The position numbers and the translations under genes are program-made. The notes under the pieces are model-generated. The model was not told the origin of the DNA. It saw only the letters and a list, made by a program, of their open reading frames with translations, and ran no database searches. Shown here piece after piece: positions 18,194 through 27,472 of a stretch of DNA of 64,000 bases. The first letter of the stretch is position 1; each line of letters starts with the position of its first letter. Origin of the DNA: Bacteroidaceae bacterium (lineage in GTDB: Bacteria; Bacteroidota; Bacteroidia; Bacteroidales; Bacteroidaceae); NCBI GenBank assembly GCA_017547385.1, contig JAFYPU010000014.1:1-64000 (forward strand), given 5' to 3'.

Positions 18194-19552
18194 TCAGGCA
18201 TGGGCGGCCGAAAGCAGTATTTCGCTCAGGGCAGGGTGGGCATGGATGCAGCGCGAAAGGTCGCTCAGGCTGGCATCTGCATTCATCAGCACCGCCACTT
18301 CGTGTATCAGGTCGGCTGCATGTGCTCCCAGAATGTGAGCTCCGATGATGCGGCCCTGTTCGTCGCACAGGATTTTGGCCAGACCGTCGTCGGCTTCCAT
18401 GGTGAGGGCTTTGCCGTTGGCGCGATAGAAAGCCTTGTGCGCTGTGTAGGCTATGCCGCGCTCCGCTGCCTGCTCCTCGGTCAGGCCCACGCAAGCGGCT
18501 TCGGGCACCGTGAAGACGGCAGCCGGCACAATGTCCAGGCGGATTTCGTCAGCCTTTTCGCAGATGTGGTTCACGGCACGGAAACCTTGGAAAGTGGCAG
18601 CGTGGGCCAACTGGCAGAGGCCGTTGATGTCGCCGATGGCATAGACGCCCGGCACGTTGGTCTGCATGTTTCCGTCCACGATGATGCCGCGCGGTGTGTG
18701 TGCCACACCGATGTCGTCAAGGTTGAGCGAAGAGAGGTTGGCAGCACGTCCCACAGCCATCAGCACGAGGTCGGCTTCGCAAGCGGCTTCTTTGCCTTTC
18801 TCCTCATAGCACACGGTATATCCCCCGTCCGTGGGGCGAACGGCCGTAACGGCTGCACCGGTCTTGAAGGTGATGCCGCGCTTCTTCAGAGAGGTGCGCA
18901 GACGCTTGGCAATGTCGCGGTCGAACTGGGGGAGTATTTCTTTGCAAAACTCCACCACGGTTACGTCGCTGCCGAAACTGTGGTAGATGCTTGCAAACTC
19001 CAGGCCGATAACGCCGCCACCGATGACGCAGAGGCGTGCCGGCACTTCCGGGAGGTTGAGCATCTCGGTGGAAGTTACCACTCCCTCGCAGTGCGCTCCT
19101 TCGATGGGCAGGAACTTCGTTTGGCTACCGGTGGCAATGATGATGGCGGGAGCGGTGAAAGTCTGTTCGCCCTCGGCCGTTTCGGCCACCACGGTGTGAG
19201 CGTCGGCAAAGCGTGCCTTGCCTTTCACCAGGGTGATGCCGGGCGTTTTCATCAGCATTTCGATGCCTCCCACAAGCTTTGCCACCACTTCGTTTTTGCG
19301 TTCCACGGCCTTCGAGAGCGAGAAACTGATTTCGCCCCCCGTGCTGATGCCGTAGCGTTCGGCCTCACGCACATCGTCAAGCACCTCGGCGTTGCGGCAA
19401 AGGCATTTGGTGGGGATGCAACCCGAGTTAAGGCATGTTCCGCCCAACTCGGCAGCCTCGATGAGCACCACCTGTCGGCCGGTTTTGGCAGCATGAACGG
19501 CAGCTTCGTATCCACCGGGACCTGCGCCTATGATGATAATGTCTGTTTGCAT
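18194..19552 (-). CDS. lpdA: Dihydrolipoyl dehydrogenase
   Basis: A 452-residue flavoprotein, the L-protein of the glycine cleavage system; it reoxidises dihydrolipoyl groups with NAD+. FAD-binding GAGPGG is at residues 9-14, the redox-active disulfide is Cys40/Cys45 in GGTCLNSGC, the NAD-binding GGGVIGLE follows, and HAHPALSE near the end supplies the catalytic His-Glu pair. The ATG at 19552 is chosen, because an ATG at 19585 would add an unlikely 11 residues before the FAD strand. It lies 75 bp after gcvPB and ends the block, so it probably serves GcvH first; it may also serve any 2-oxoacid dehydrogenase elsewhere. Confidence 0.94.
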   Translation of the reverse strand: MQTDIIIIGAGPGGYEAAVHAAKTGRQVVLIEAAELGGTCLNSGCIPTKCLCRNAEVLDDVREAERYGISTGGEISFSLSKAVERKNEVVAKLVGGIEMLMKTPGITLVKGKARFADAHTVVAETAEGEQTFTAPAIIIATGSQTKFLPIEGAHCEGVVTSTEMLNLPEVPARLCVIGGGVIGLEFASIYHSFGSDVTVVEFCKEILPQFDRDIAKRLRTSLKKRGITFKTGAAVTAVRPTDGGYTVCYEEKGKEAACEADLVLMAVGRAANLSSLNLDDIGVAHTPRGIIVDGNMQTNVPGVYAIGDINGLCQLAHAATFQGFRAVNHICEKADEIRLDIVPAAVFTVPEAACVGLTEEQAAERGIAYTAHKAFYRANGKALTMEADDGLAKILCDEQGRIIGAHILGAHAADLIHEVAVLMNADASLSDLSRCIHAHPALSEILLSAAHA

Positions 19553-19627
19553 GTTTGAAATGTTTGGGGTGAAACTACGGGCCAACCGAAGCGCGTGGCT
19601 CGATTGGCCCGAGTAGATACGTTTTTC

Positions 19628-21109
19628 TTAAAGCATTGCGAAAGTGAACTTAGGCTCTTTCACCGCCTTCACATCGTCAAGACGACGCACCGGCGTGGAG
19701 TGCGGAGCCGTCTTGAGCAGTTCGCGATTGTCGCGAGCTTCGATGGCGATGGTCTTCATCACTTCGATGAATTCGTCCAACGTGTCCTTGCTTTCTGTTT
19801 CCGTGGGCTCAATCATCATGGCTTCGTGGAAGAGCAACGGAAAATAGATGGTGGGAGCGTGGAAACCGTAGTCGAGCAAACGCTTGGCCACATCGAGTGT
19901 GGTTACATGCCCTGCATCATGATGGTCGCCGCCATATTCTTCACGCAGACCGTCGAACACAAATTCGTGCTTGCACAAGCCGTCGATGGGAAGCTTGTAG
20001 TATTCCTTCAAGCATTCCTTTATATAATTGGCATTGAGCACTGAGAGTTTTCCGGCCAAAGGCACATTCTCCTTGCCCAGTGACAACAGATAAGCATAAG
20101 CACGCACCACAACGGCATAGTTGCCGAAGAGGGGCGACACAGCACCAAGCGATTGCTCGTTCATCCGGATGGAGAAGCTGCCGTCGGCATTCTTCACCAC
20201 CTGCGGATTGGGCAGATATTCCTCCAAGCCGGCGCGAACACCCACCGGACCGCTGCCGGGACCGCCACCGCCGTGCGGCGTTGAGAATGTCTTGTGCAGA
20301 TTGATGTGCATCACGTCAAAGCCCATGTCGCCGGGACGGCAAACACCCAGCATGGGATTCAGGTTGGCACCATCGTAATACATGAGGCCGCCGCATTCGT
20401 GAACGAGACGCGCAATCTCAGGTATTTTCTTTTCGAAGATACCCAGCGTGTTGGGGTTGGTCATCATCATGCCGGCAATGTCGTCTCCCAACAACGGCTT
20501 CAGGTCTTCCACATCCACGGTTCCATCGGCTGTGCTCTTCACCTGCACAATCTGCAGTCCGCATACGGCAGCCGAAGCCGGGTTGGTGCCGTGAGCAGAG
20601 TCGGGCACGATGATTTTGGTGCGTCCGGTGTCGCCGCGCATTTCGTGATACTTGCGAATTACCATCAGACCGGTCAATTCGCCGTGTGCTCCGGCATACG
20701 GATTAAGCGTGAAGGCACTCAGACCGGCGATTTCCGAGAGTGTGCGTTGCACCTCCCAATACAGCTCCAGCGCACCTTGTGTTGTGCATTCGCATTGTGC
20801 GGGATGAAGATTGGTGAAGCCTTTCAGCGCAGCCATCTCCTCGTTTATCTTCGGGTTATACTTCATGGTGCAACTTCCCAAGGGGTAGAAGCCTGTGTCC
20901 ACACCGAAGTTGTTATTACTCATGTTGGTGTAATGACGCACGGCAGTGAGTTCGTCCACTTCGGGAAGGCCCAAAGGCTTTTCGCGCAACAATGCAGAGG
21001 GCAGTTCATCCATGCTGTGGTTTCTCATGGTGCTCTCGGGCAATGAATATCCGGTACGTCCGGGTTTTGAAAGTTCGAATATCAACTTTCCGTAGTATGT
21101 CTTGTTCAT
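19628..21109 (-). CDS. gcvPB: Glycine dehydrogenase (decarboxylating), subunit 2
   Basis: A 493-residue C-terminal half of the split P-protein. With GcvPA it decarboxylates glycine and passes the aminomethyl group to lipoyl-GcvH. The PLP lysine is Lys273 in HINLHKTFSTPHGG, followed by a glycine-rich loop. PDSAHGTNPASA is at 169-180. Split P-proteins are one of the two known arrangements. It is 30 bp from gcvPA, which is upstream on the same strand. Confidence 0.96.
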   Translation of the reverse strand: MNKTYYGKLIFELSKPGRTGYSLPESTMRNHSMDELPSALLREKPLGLPEVDELTAVRHYTNMSNNNFGVDTGFYPLGSCTMKYNPKINEEMAALKGFTNLHPAQCECTTQGALELYWEVQRTLSEIAGLSAFTLNPYAGAHGELTGLMVIRKYHEMRGDTGRTKIIVPDSAHGTNPASAAVCGLQIVQVKSTADGTVDVEDLKPLLGDDIAGMMMTNPNTLGIFEKKIPEIARLVHECGGLMYYDGANLNPMLGVCRPGDMGFDVMHINLHKTFSTPHGGGGPGSGPVGVRAGLEEYLPNPQVVKNADGSFSIRMNEQSLGAVSPLFGNYAVVVRAYAYLLSLGKENVPLAGKLSVLNANYIKECLKEYYKLPIDGLCKHEFVFDGLREEYGGDHHDAGHVTTLDVAKRLLDYGFHAPTIYFPLLFHEAMMIEPTETESKDTLDEFIEVMKTIAIEARDNRELLKTAPHSTPVRRLDDVKAVKEPKFTFAML

Positions 21110-21139
21110 TGTTATGGCTTTAGAATGTTTCTACCCTGT

Positions 21140-22477
21140 TTACACTAACTTGGCCACTGCTGCCACAAAAGCGTCAATTTGTTGTTGACTGTTCTGCTCT
21201 GTTGCTGCAAAAACAACAAGTTGCTCTGCTTCGTTGGCCACAACGCCGGCGAGATAACCCTCGGCAGTCAGCTTTTTGCGAAGCTCGTTCAGCGGTGTCT
21301 TGCCGGTATAGCGGAGTGTGAACTCGTTGAGGAAAGGAACTTCGTGCACCTTCTCAAATGCACCTGTACCGATGAGCGCATCCTGAAGGTAGTGGGCGGC
21401 TTCGTAAGACAATTGGTTGACTTCGCGCAAGCCCTTCGGTCCCATCAACGACAAGTATGAAGCCACGTAGAGGCACATGAAACCTTGCGCTGTGCAGATG
21501 TTGGAAGTGGCCTTCTCGCGACGAATGTGCTGCTCGCGAGCCTGCATTGTCAAGACGAAGCATCGTTTTCCTTCGGCATCGGTGGTGGCACCCACAAGAC
21601 GGCCGGGCATTTTGCGGATTAGGGCCGAAGTGGTGCACAAATAGCCGATGTAAGGACCGCCGTAGCCCATGGGAATTCCCAGACTCTGTGCATCACCGCA
21701 CGCAATGTCTGCTCCCCATTCGCCGGGCGACTTCAAAACACCCAAGGCGGAAGCCACGGAATTGATGACGAGCAATGCTTTTTCTGCATGGCATGCATCA
21801 GCCAGTCCGCTGAAGTCTTCGATGTTGCCAAAATAGTTGGGTTGTGCCACCATCACACCGGCAACGTCGCCACCGGCCAACAACTCGTTGATAGCGGCTT
21901 TGTCGGTAACTCCATCCTTGGCAGGAACTTCCACGAGTTCCACACCATGATATTTTGCATAGGTGCGCACCACTCGGAGCACGTCAGGGTTGAACGTAGA
22001 TGAGATGAGCACTTTTCTGCGCTTCTTGGCAGCAGCCACACACATCATCATCGCTTCTGCAGTGGCCGTTGCACCATCGTACATACTGGCATTCGAAATT
22101 TCCAAACCCGTCAACTCGGCCATCATGCTCTGATACTCGAAAATATACTGCAAGGTGCCTTGCGAAATCTCGGCTTGGTAAGGAGTGTATGAGGTGGAAA
22201 ACTCAGAGCGCGATGCGATGTAGGGAATTACGCTCGGTGTGTAGTGGTTGTAAGTGCCGCATCCGGCAAAGCATACCAGCTGTTTGTTGCGGGCAGCCAT
22301 GCCTTCAATGATTTCGCGCACTTCAATCTCGGATTTGGCCGAGGGCATGTCGAGTTCGCCGACGAACTTCAGTTCTTCCGGGATCTCGGCATAGAGTTCT
22401 TCCAACGAACCCACGCCAATCACTTTCAGCATTTCGCTGATGTCTTGTTGGGTGTGGGGAAAATACTTATAGGACAT
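21140..22477 (-). CDS. gcvPA: Glycine dehydrogenase (decarboxylating), subunit 1
   Basis: A 445-residue N-terminal half of the split P-protein. It begins MSYKYFPHTQQDISEML, typical of GcvPA, and contains CFAGCGTYNHYTPSVIPYI and EISQGTLQYIFEYQSMMAEL, both hallmarks of the subunit. It lacks the PLP lysine, which is in GcvPB. It follows gcvH after 115 bp, a gap holding a long hairpin. Confidence 0.96.
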   Translation of the reverse strand: MSYKYFPHTQQDISEMLKVIGVGSLEELYAEIPEELKFVGELDMPSAKSEIEVREIIEGMAARNKQLVCFAGCGTYNHYTPSVIPYIASRSEFSTSYTPYQAEISQGTLQYIFEYQSMMAELTGLEISNASMYDGATATAEAMMMCVAAAKKRRKVLISSTFNPDVLRVVRTYAKYHGVELVEVPAKDGVTDKAAINELLAGGDVAGVMVAQPNYFGNIEDFSGLADACHAEKALLVINSVASALGVLKSPGEWGADIACGDAQSLGIPMGYGGPYIGYLCTTSALIRKMPGRLVGATTDAEGKRCFVLTMQAREQHIRREKATSNICTAQGFMCLYVASYLSLMGPKGLREVNQLSYEAAHYLQDALIGTGAFEKVHEVPFLNEFTLRYTGKTPLNELRKKLTAEGYLAGVVANEAEQLVVFAATEQNSQQQIDAFVAAVAKLV

Positions 22478-22519
22478 AGATTTTTGTTTAGTGAGTTAGT
22501 GAAAATGAGCCTTGAAATG

Positions 22520-22571
22520 CAAAATGTGTCAATGGCCTGATGGATTTTCACCGGCGCACTGACACATTTTG
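22520..22571 (-). other. Hairpin in the gcvH-gcvPA gap
   Basis: CAAAATGTGTCA (22520-22531) and TGACACATTTTG (22560-22571) are exact 12-bp complements with a 28-nt loop that holds a smaller possible stem. No strong U-run follows on the minus strand. It may act as a partial terminator or an mRNA stability element that sets GcvH above GcvPA. Confidence 0.55.
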
Positions 22572-22592
22572 TGAGGGCACATTGCCAATTGT

Positions 22593-22970
22593 TTAGTGGC
22601 AGATGGCTTCGTAGGCAGCAACGTCCATCAGTGCTTCCACTTCGGCAGGATCGCTGAGCTTCACTTTCATAATCCAGTTGGCGAAGGCGTCTTTGTTCAC
22701 AAGCTCAGGAGCGTCTTCCAACTCTTCGTTGATTTCAACCACAGTGCCGCTCACAGGTGAGATGAGGTCGCTGGCAGCTTTCACACTCTCGACGGCACCG
22801 AATTCTTCACCGGCTGTAACTTCATCATCCACTTCGGGCATATCTACGTATACCACGTTGCCGAGTTGGTCTTGCGCGTAGTCGGTAATTCCGACGTATC
22901 CGTATTCGCCTTCAATCTTTACGTATTCGTGGCTCTCGCTGTAGTAGAGTCCTTCAATCACTTTTGCCAT
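22593..22970 (-). CDS. gcvH: Glycine cleavage system H protein
   Basis: A 125-residue lipoyl carrier that shuttles the aminomethyl group between the P, T and L proteins. The lipoylated lysine is Lys64 in GAVESVKAASD. Length is normal. It lies between gcvT (34 bp upstream) and gcvPA. Lipoylation is probably done by the ligase encoded at the head of the same block. Confidence 0.97.
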   Translation of the reverse strand: MAKVIEGLYYSESHEYVKIEGEYGYVGITDYAQDQLGNVVYVDMPEVDDEVTAGEEFGAVESVKAASDLISPVSGTVVEINEELEDAPELVNKDAFANWIMKVKLSDPAEVEALMDVAAYEAICH

Positions 22971-23004
22971 TTTTGTTGTGTTTTTAGATAGTTATTAAAT
23001 AGTA

Positions 23005-24096
23005 TTATTTCTTGTAGTTCTTCTCATAGAAGCGTTTCTTCGTAACAACTCCGTCTTGCAGTTTGCGGTGTATGCGCACCTGAACGGGAGTGCCAAGTTT
23101 GGCATAGGCAATGTCAATAAGTGCCATGCAGACGCTCTTGCCTGTTGATATGGAGTTGTAGCCTGTTGTTACGGTTCCGATAACCTTGCCTTCGGCTTCA
23201 ACATCGTATCCGTGGCGCGGAATGGCGCGGCCGGCGAGCTCGATACCCACAATCTTGCGGCTGACACCCTCAGCTTTCTGTTTGGCCACGGCTTCTTTGC
23301 CGATGAATTCTTCTTTCTCCACTTTGACAAACATGCCAAGGCCTGCTTCGATGGGCGAAAGCTCGTCGGTGAGTTCGTCGCCATAGAGCGGAAGTCCCAC
23401 TTCGAAGCGGAGTGTGTCGCGACAGCCCAGGCCGCAGGGTTTCACCTCTCCGGAATTCACCAAAATGTCCCAAGACTTTTGGATGTAGGCGTGGCTGCCG
23501 TATATCTCAAATCCGTCTTCTCCTGTATAGCCTGTGCGGCTCACAATGAGGGTTTCGCCATCAACGTCGATGGTCTTGAAAGTATAGAAAGCCAATTCGG
23601 CACATTCCAATCCGAGGAGTTTCTCGGTCAGAGCTTCTGCCTGAGGACCCTGAACGGCCAACTGGCCATACTGTTCGCTTTGGTTGATCACTGCAACGTC
23701 CATGCCGTCTTTCTGCGCCAACATCCAAGCGTAGTCCTTGTCGATGTTGGCTGCGTTGATGACGAGGAAAAATTTCTGCTCAGCCATTTTATACACCAAA
23801 AGGTCGTCCACGGTTCCGCCGTGTGGGTGCAGCATCATGCCGTAATAAATCTTGCCAATGGGAGCGCCGGCTACGTCGTTGGTGAAGATGTGTTGAACGT
23901 AGCGTTCGGCATCGGGGCCTTCCACTAACACTTCGCCCATGTGGCTCACATCGAACACGCCGCAGGCTTGTCGCACGGCGTTGTGCTCATCTGCGATGTC
24001 GGTGTATTGGATAGGCATTTCAAATCCGCCGAATGGCACCATCTTGGCACCGAGTGCGACGTGCTTTTCGTAAAGACAGGTTCTTTTTTCTGACAT
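23005..24096 (-). CDS. gcvT: Glycine cleavage system T protein (aminomethyltransferase)
   Basis: A 363-residue enzyme that transfers the methylene group from aminomethyl-lipoyl-GcvH to THF and releases ammonia. The start MSEKRTCLYEKHVALGAKM and FGGFEMPIQY (residues 23-32) are typical, as are FDVSHMGEV with the conserved aspartate and the C-terminal GYNSISTGKS. Length is normal. It starts 14 bp after the lipoate ligase stop, so the two are probably co-translated. Confidence 0.97.
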   Translation of the reverse strand: MSEKRTCLYEKHVALGAKMVPFGGFEMPIQYTDIADEHNAVRQACGVFDVSHMGEVLVEGPDAERYVQHIFTNDVAGAPIGKIYYGMMLHPHGGTVDDLLVYKMAEQKFFLVINAANIDKDYAWMLAQKDGMDVAVINQSEQYGQLAVQGPQAEALTEKLLGLECAELAFYTFKTIDVDGETLIVSRTGYTGEDGFEIYGSHAYIQKSWDILVNSGEVKPCGLGCRDTLRFEVGLPLYGDELTDELSPIEAGLGMFVKVEKEEFIGKEAVAKQKAEGVSRKIVGIELAGRAIPRHGYDVEAEGKVIGTVTTGYNSISTGKSVCMALIDIAYAKLGTPVQVRIHRKLQDGVVTKKRFYEKNYKK

Positions 24097-24110
24097 GTTG
24101 TATTAGGTTT

Positions 24111-25178
24111 TTAAGGATTGGTATTTTCGCTTTTAGGATATGCGTTTGTTTCTTTCTGCTCGATGTTCAGGAGTTTCCTGAGTGCTTGTGTACTGAAATT
24201 TCTTATGCTTTCTTCGGGGTGAAGTGTATCGATGATTTCTCTCATGGAATCAGCATGATAGCTTGCTCCTATGAAAGCTTTGCTGAAAGCCTCTTCTGCA
24301 TTCCCGCACTCGAAGAAGTCACCCGTGAGCCGCACTTCAGTGATGGTGTTTCCGCACAATGAGAAATGTATTTCCACGCTGCCGCAACCGGCAATGCGGT
24401 CGCTATGTGTGATGTGTGTGTGTCGGGATTTGCCATACAGAAACTCAGGGTTCCGATAGGCTTTCTCGTTCTCGAAAATGCGCTTCACATCTTCATGCGT
24501 TAGGTGCACTTCCTTGTTGCATAGACTTGTTTCTATGGCCGTGCGCAATTGATGGATGTCAATGCTGAGCACATCTTTCAGCAGTCCGATGCGGCTTTTC
24601 ACGCTCGCCACGCCGGCTTTGCTGAGCTTGGCTGCATCGGGCGTGATGGCGTTTTGCATATTCACGGCTTGCGTATCGAAGAGCATGGTGCCGTGTACAA
24701 TGTTGCGCTTGGGCAGATGGTAGAAAGCGTTGCCGCATATTTTTCTGCCGTCCGCCAGACAGATGTCGTTGCGTCCGGTGGTGATAACGGCTGCCCCGAG
24801 TTGGTTCAAGGCCTGTGCCACTGTGGTGGCATATTCGGCAAAGAGCGTTTCCACGGCGCGGCTCGGTGTGATGAGACTCAGCATCAAGTTACCCTCGTCG
24901 GCATAGATGCATCCGCCTCCGCTTTTGCGGCGCACCACGTCTATGCCGTGTGTGTGGCAATAGTCCAGATTGATTTCGGCATGAGCCACTTGGTTGCGTC
25001 CCATCACCACGGTGGGCGAAAGCTGCCAGGTGAAAAAATAATTTCCTTCGGGCAAGTGTTCGGCTACATACTCCTCTGCTGCCAACCAAAACGTGGCGGC
25101 TTGCCGATCCATGTTTAGCGGAAAGCGTACATGGCAGGCCGGAAATGCCGAGGCTTTTATGTCGGTTTTTGAGTTCAT
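24111..25178 (-). CDS. lplA: Lipoate-protein ligase A-type protein
   Basis: A 355-residue LplA-like protein that attaches lipoate to carrier proteins through lipoyl-AMP. The lipoate-binding RRKSGGGCIYADEGN is at about residues 78-92 and the catalytic lysine lies in DGRKICGNAFYH. The length includes the C-terminal accessory domain of full LplA. As first gene of the gcv block it probably lipoylates GcvH, so scavenged lipoate can serve the pathway. No lipA or lipB is in the window. Confidence 0.9.
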   Translation of the reverse strand: MNSKTDIKASAFPACHVRFPLNMDRQAATFWLAAEEYVAEHLPEGNYFFTWQLSPTVVMGRNQVAHAEINLDYCHTHGIDVVRRKSGGGCIYADEGNLMLSLITPSRAVETLFAEYATTVAQALNQLGAAVITTGRNDICLADGRKICGNAFYHLPKRNIVHGTMLFDTQAVNMQNAITPDAAKLSKAGVASVKSRIGLLKDVLSIDIHQLRTAIETSLCNKEVHLTHEDVKRIFENEKAYRNPEFLYGKSRHTHITHSDRIAGCGSVEIHFSLCGNTITEVRLTGDFFECGNAEEAFSKAFIGASYHADSMREIIDTLHPEESIRNFSTQALRKLLNIEQKETNAYPKSENTNP

Positions 25179-25203
25179 CGGAGGTGTTGCCTGATATCAC
25201 CGC

Positions 25204-25234
25204 CAAAATTAAAGAAAGGTGTGAGAAATCCCAA
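25204..25234 (-). promoter_or_regulatory. Promoter of the lplA-gcv block
   Basis: On the minus strand TAATTTTG (25211-25204) fits the -7 consensus, with TTGG (25234-25231) about 19 bp upstream as a -33 box. The ATG is about 26 nt further on. No glycine riboswitch is seen in the 233-bp gap. Confidence 0.6.
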
Positions 25235-25293
25235 CTAAGCTGTCGGTTTTTTTGGCTTTCAAGGATAAAAAATCTTGCAGCGATTGCGTGAAA

Positions 25294-25354
25294 ATCTACA
25301 AGGCGTTTAGAAGTTTCTACAAGCACTGCAGAAATTTCTAAACGCCTTGTAAAT
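25294..25354. repeat. 21-bp phased dyad array, locus C (3 units, 61 bp)
   Basis: Units start at 25294, 25315 and 25336 with cores AGGCG, AGCAC and CGCCT. Unit 2 reads TTCTACAAGCACTGCAGAA. Unit 3 matches the reverse complement of unit 1 at 18 of 19 positions, so the whole is an inverted repeat with unit 2 at its apex. It lies upstream of the lplA promoter and behind menCE. Confidence 0.85.
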
Positions 25355-25411
25355 TTTTGTAAGCCCCATGTGCCTTTTTCTGACAAAAGGTAAGCATTTG
25401 TGCGTTGTGGC

Positions 25412-27454
25412 TTATTTCTTTCTGAGTGCCTCTGCTGCCATTCGGCGAGCCTCGGCTCGAGCCGGTTTTCCGGTGTCAGTAAACGGAAGATGCTCCACCG
25501 ATAAATAGTGTTTGGGACGCTCGTGCGATGTGAGCCTTTCGTGGCAAAGTGCTTGCAGTGTTGGCAGATGTTCGGGCGTGTCGGTGATGAGCGTGAGGGC
25601 TTCGCCGAATTTGGCATCGGGCACAGCGGTCAGCTGCATCCGATAAGGATTTGCAAGACGTGCTTCAAGCGTTTCGATTTGCAGTTTCAGTCCTCCTGAG
25701 CATACCACATTGTCGCGGCGTCCAAGCACTTCGAAAGTGCCGTCCTCCAACAAGCGGGCATGGTCATTGGTGTGAAGCGTTTCGGGGCACACTTCGGGTG
25801 CATCAATGATTAGACAATCATTTTCGTCAATGCTGACTTTTACTTTAGGTAATGGTTGATAACCCGTTGGCGATGCTGTGTTTATGCGTCGCAGTGCAAT
25901 GTGTGAAAGCGTTTCCGTCATGCCGTAAGTGCTCCACACATTGTGCGGAAATGAGCGAAGCATGTCTTCAAGTTCAGCACTCATAGCTCCGCCGCCGATG
26001 ATGAGTTGACGCACTTGCCGCAGCATTTCAGCCTCGCGTGGCACGCGTAGTGTTTCCCACACCTGCATGGGGGTCATGGCGGCAAACACAGGGGGGCGGT
26101 GCAGGCGTGCCAAGGGGTGTGCCGAAGGGGCACTTGTGATGAGCTGCAAGTCTTGCGTGAAAGCACGCACAGCCATCATCATGCCGGCAATGCGATGCAG
26201 CGGCAGGCAGAGCAGGGCCGTATCACCGGCTTGCAGGTTCAGAATTTTGCAAGTGGCTTTTGCACTGTTACGCATTCGTTGTTTCTCCACAACAAGTGGC
26301 TTGGGCTTCCCTGTCGAACCGGAGGTGTGCACCGTGAGTGTGGGGCAGTTGTCTTCCCACACTGAGCGGAATTTCTGTAAGTCAGTGCAGAAATCGCGCT
26401 CTTCCTTTTTGTCAATCCACAGGTGCTCTCCTTCGATTTGAAGTTGTGTTTCTTCAAAATTGTCTGTGAAGAGTTGTCCGGTGCCGAGTCCTTGTGGCAA
26501 CATGTTGCTGTGCTTCTCCACGTGTGAGGTCCATTGTGCGATGGCGTTCAGTCCCACGTTGCTTTCGAGTGCACTGGTTACCCAATGTCCGATACCGCGT
26601 TTGTCGGCTTCTGCCATCCACTCTTCAGCACCCGCAAGGCCTCCGTGCAACGACGGCTTGAGGATGATGAATGACGGACGCACCGTGTCAAGCAATCGCT
26701 GCTTTTCTGCCGGTGTGTTGATGCCGATAAGTTCCTCATCCAGTGCGATGGGGAGCGGCGATGTGCGACATAATTCAGCCATTTCCGCCCATTGGCCGGC
26801 CCGAATGGGTTGCTCAATGCTGTGAATGCCCAGTGCAGACAGTCTGGCCAGGCGTTCGGGTGCTTCGGCCGGCGTGAATGCTCCATTGGCATCCACTCGG
26901 AGTTGCACTTCATCAGGTGTGTAGCGTTGGCGAAGCCGTTCGAGCAAATCCATCTCGCGCTCAAAGTCGATGGCACCGATTTTCAATTTTATGCACTTGA
27001 AGCCTGCTTTGAGCTTTTCCTCCATGCGCAAAAGCATTTCCTCGTAGTTGCCCATCCAAACAAGCCCGTTGATGGGTATGCCGTGCGTTCCGCGCGTAAA
27101 GGGAGTGTCATAGAGTTTCAGGTAATGCCCTTTGAGGGAGGCTTGAAACGAAAGGAGAGCCGTTTCAAAGCCGAAAAGAATGGAGGGGAAAGCTCGTAGC
27201 GTTTCGTGGTCTATGCTTTGTCTTTGCTCCAGTGCGTGTGCAAATTTCCGAAGATGCTCTTCATAGTCGGGACAAGCATCACAACTGAGGTCGGGCAGGG
27301 GGGCACATTCGCCCAACCCCAGGGCATAAGGGTCAGCGGTTGATGTGAGGCGCACATACCACGAGCGGCGGGTATAATAAATGCCGCGCGACGTTCCAGC
27401 AGGTTGCTTGAAATGGAACGTGCGCGGCTCTATGCAGACTTTGAAAGGTATCAT
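25412..27454 (-). CDS. Fused o-succinylbenzoate synthase / o-succinylbenzoate-CoA ligase (MenC-MenE)
   Basis: A single 680-residue frame carries two menaquinone enzymes that are usually separate. Residues 1 to about 345 are MenC of the enolase superfamily: Lys156/Lys158 (KLK), metal ligands Asp188 (VDAN), Glu214 (IEQP) and Asp239 (ALDE), and Lys266. Residues of about 365-680 are MenE, an AMP-forming acyl-CoA ligase with the P-loop HTSGSTGKPK at 376-385, STYGMTET, and a C-terminal TDTGKPARAE lysine. The MenE half is short, lacking most of the N-terminal subdomain, as in other Bacteroidetes MenE. It converts SHCHC to OSB and then OSB-CoA. The frame is continuous, so it is a real fusion unless an assembly error removed a stop. 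It lies 18 bp after menB. Confidence 0.9.
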   Translation of the reverse strand: MIPFKVCIEPRTFHFKQPAGTSRGIYYTRRSWYVRLTSTADPYALGLGECAPLPDLSCDACPDYEEHLRKFAHALEQRQSIDHETLRAFPSILFGFETALLSFQASLKGHYLKLYDTPFTRGTHGIPINGLVWMGNYEEMLLRMEEKLKAGFKCIKLKIGAIDFEREMDLLERLRQRYTPDEVQLRVDANGAFTPAEAPERLARLSALGIHSIEQPIRAGQWAEMAELCRTSPLPIALDEELIGINTPAEKQRLLDTVRPSFIILKPSLHGGLAGAEEWMAEADKRGIGHWVTSALESNVGLNAIAQWTSHVEKHSNMLPQGLGTGQLFTDNFEETQLQIEGEHLWIDKKEERDFCTDLQKFRSVWEDNCPTLTVHTSGSTGKPKPLVVEKQRMRNSAKATCKILNLQAGDTALLCLPLHRIAGMMMAVRAFTQDLQLITSAPSAHPLARLHRPPVFAAMTPMQVWETLRVPREAEMLRQVRQLIIGGGAMSAELEDMLRSFPHNVWSTYGMTETLSHIALRRINTASPTGYQPLPKVKVSIDENDCLIIDAPEVCPETLHTNDHARLLEDGTFEVLGRRDNVVCSGGLKLQIETLEARLANPYRMQLTAVPDAKFGEALTLITDTPEHLPTLQALCHERLTSHERPKHYLSVEHLPFTDTGKPARAEARRMAAEALRKK

Positions 27455-27472
27455 CAGATGCGTGAGAGGGTA

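Noticed and set aside
25179-25411. Glycine riboswitch before the gcv block
   Set aside because: No tandem aptamer sequence was found; the gap holds a promoter and repeat locus C.
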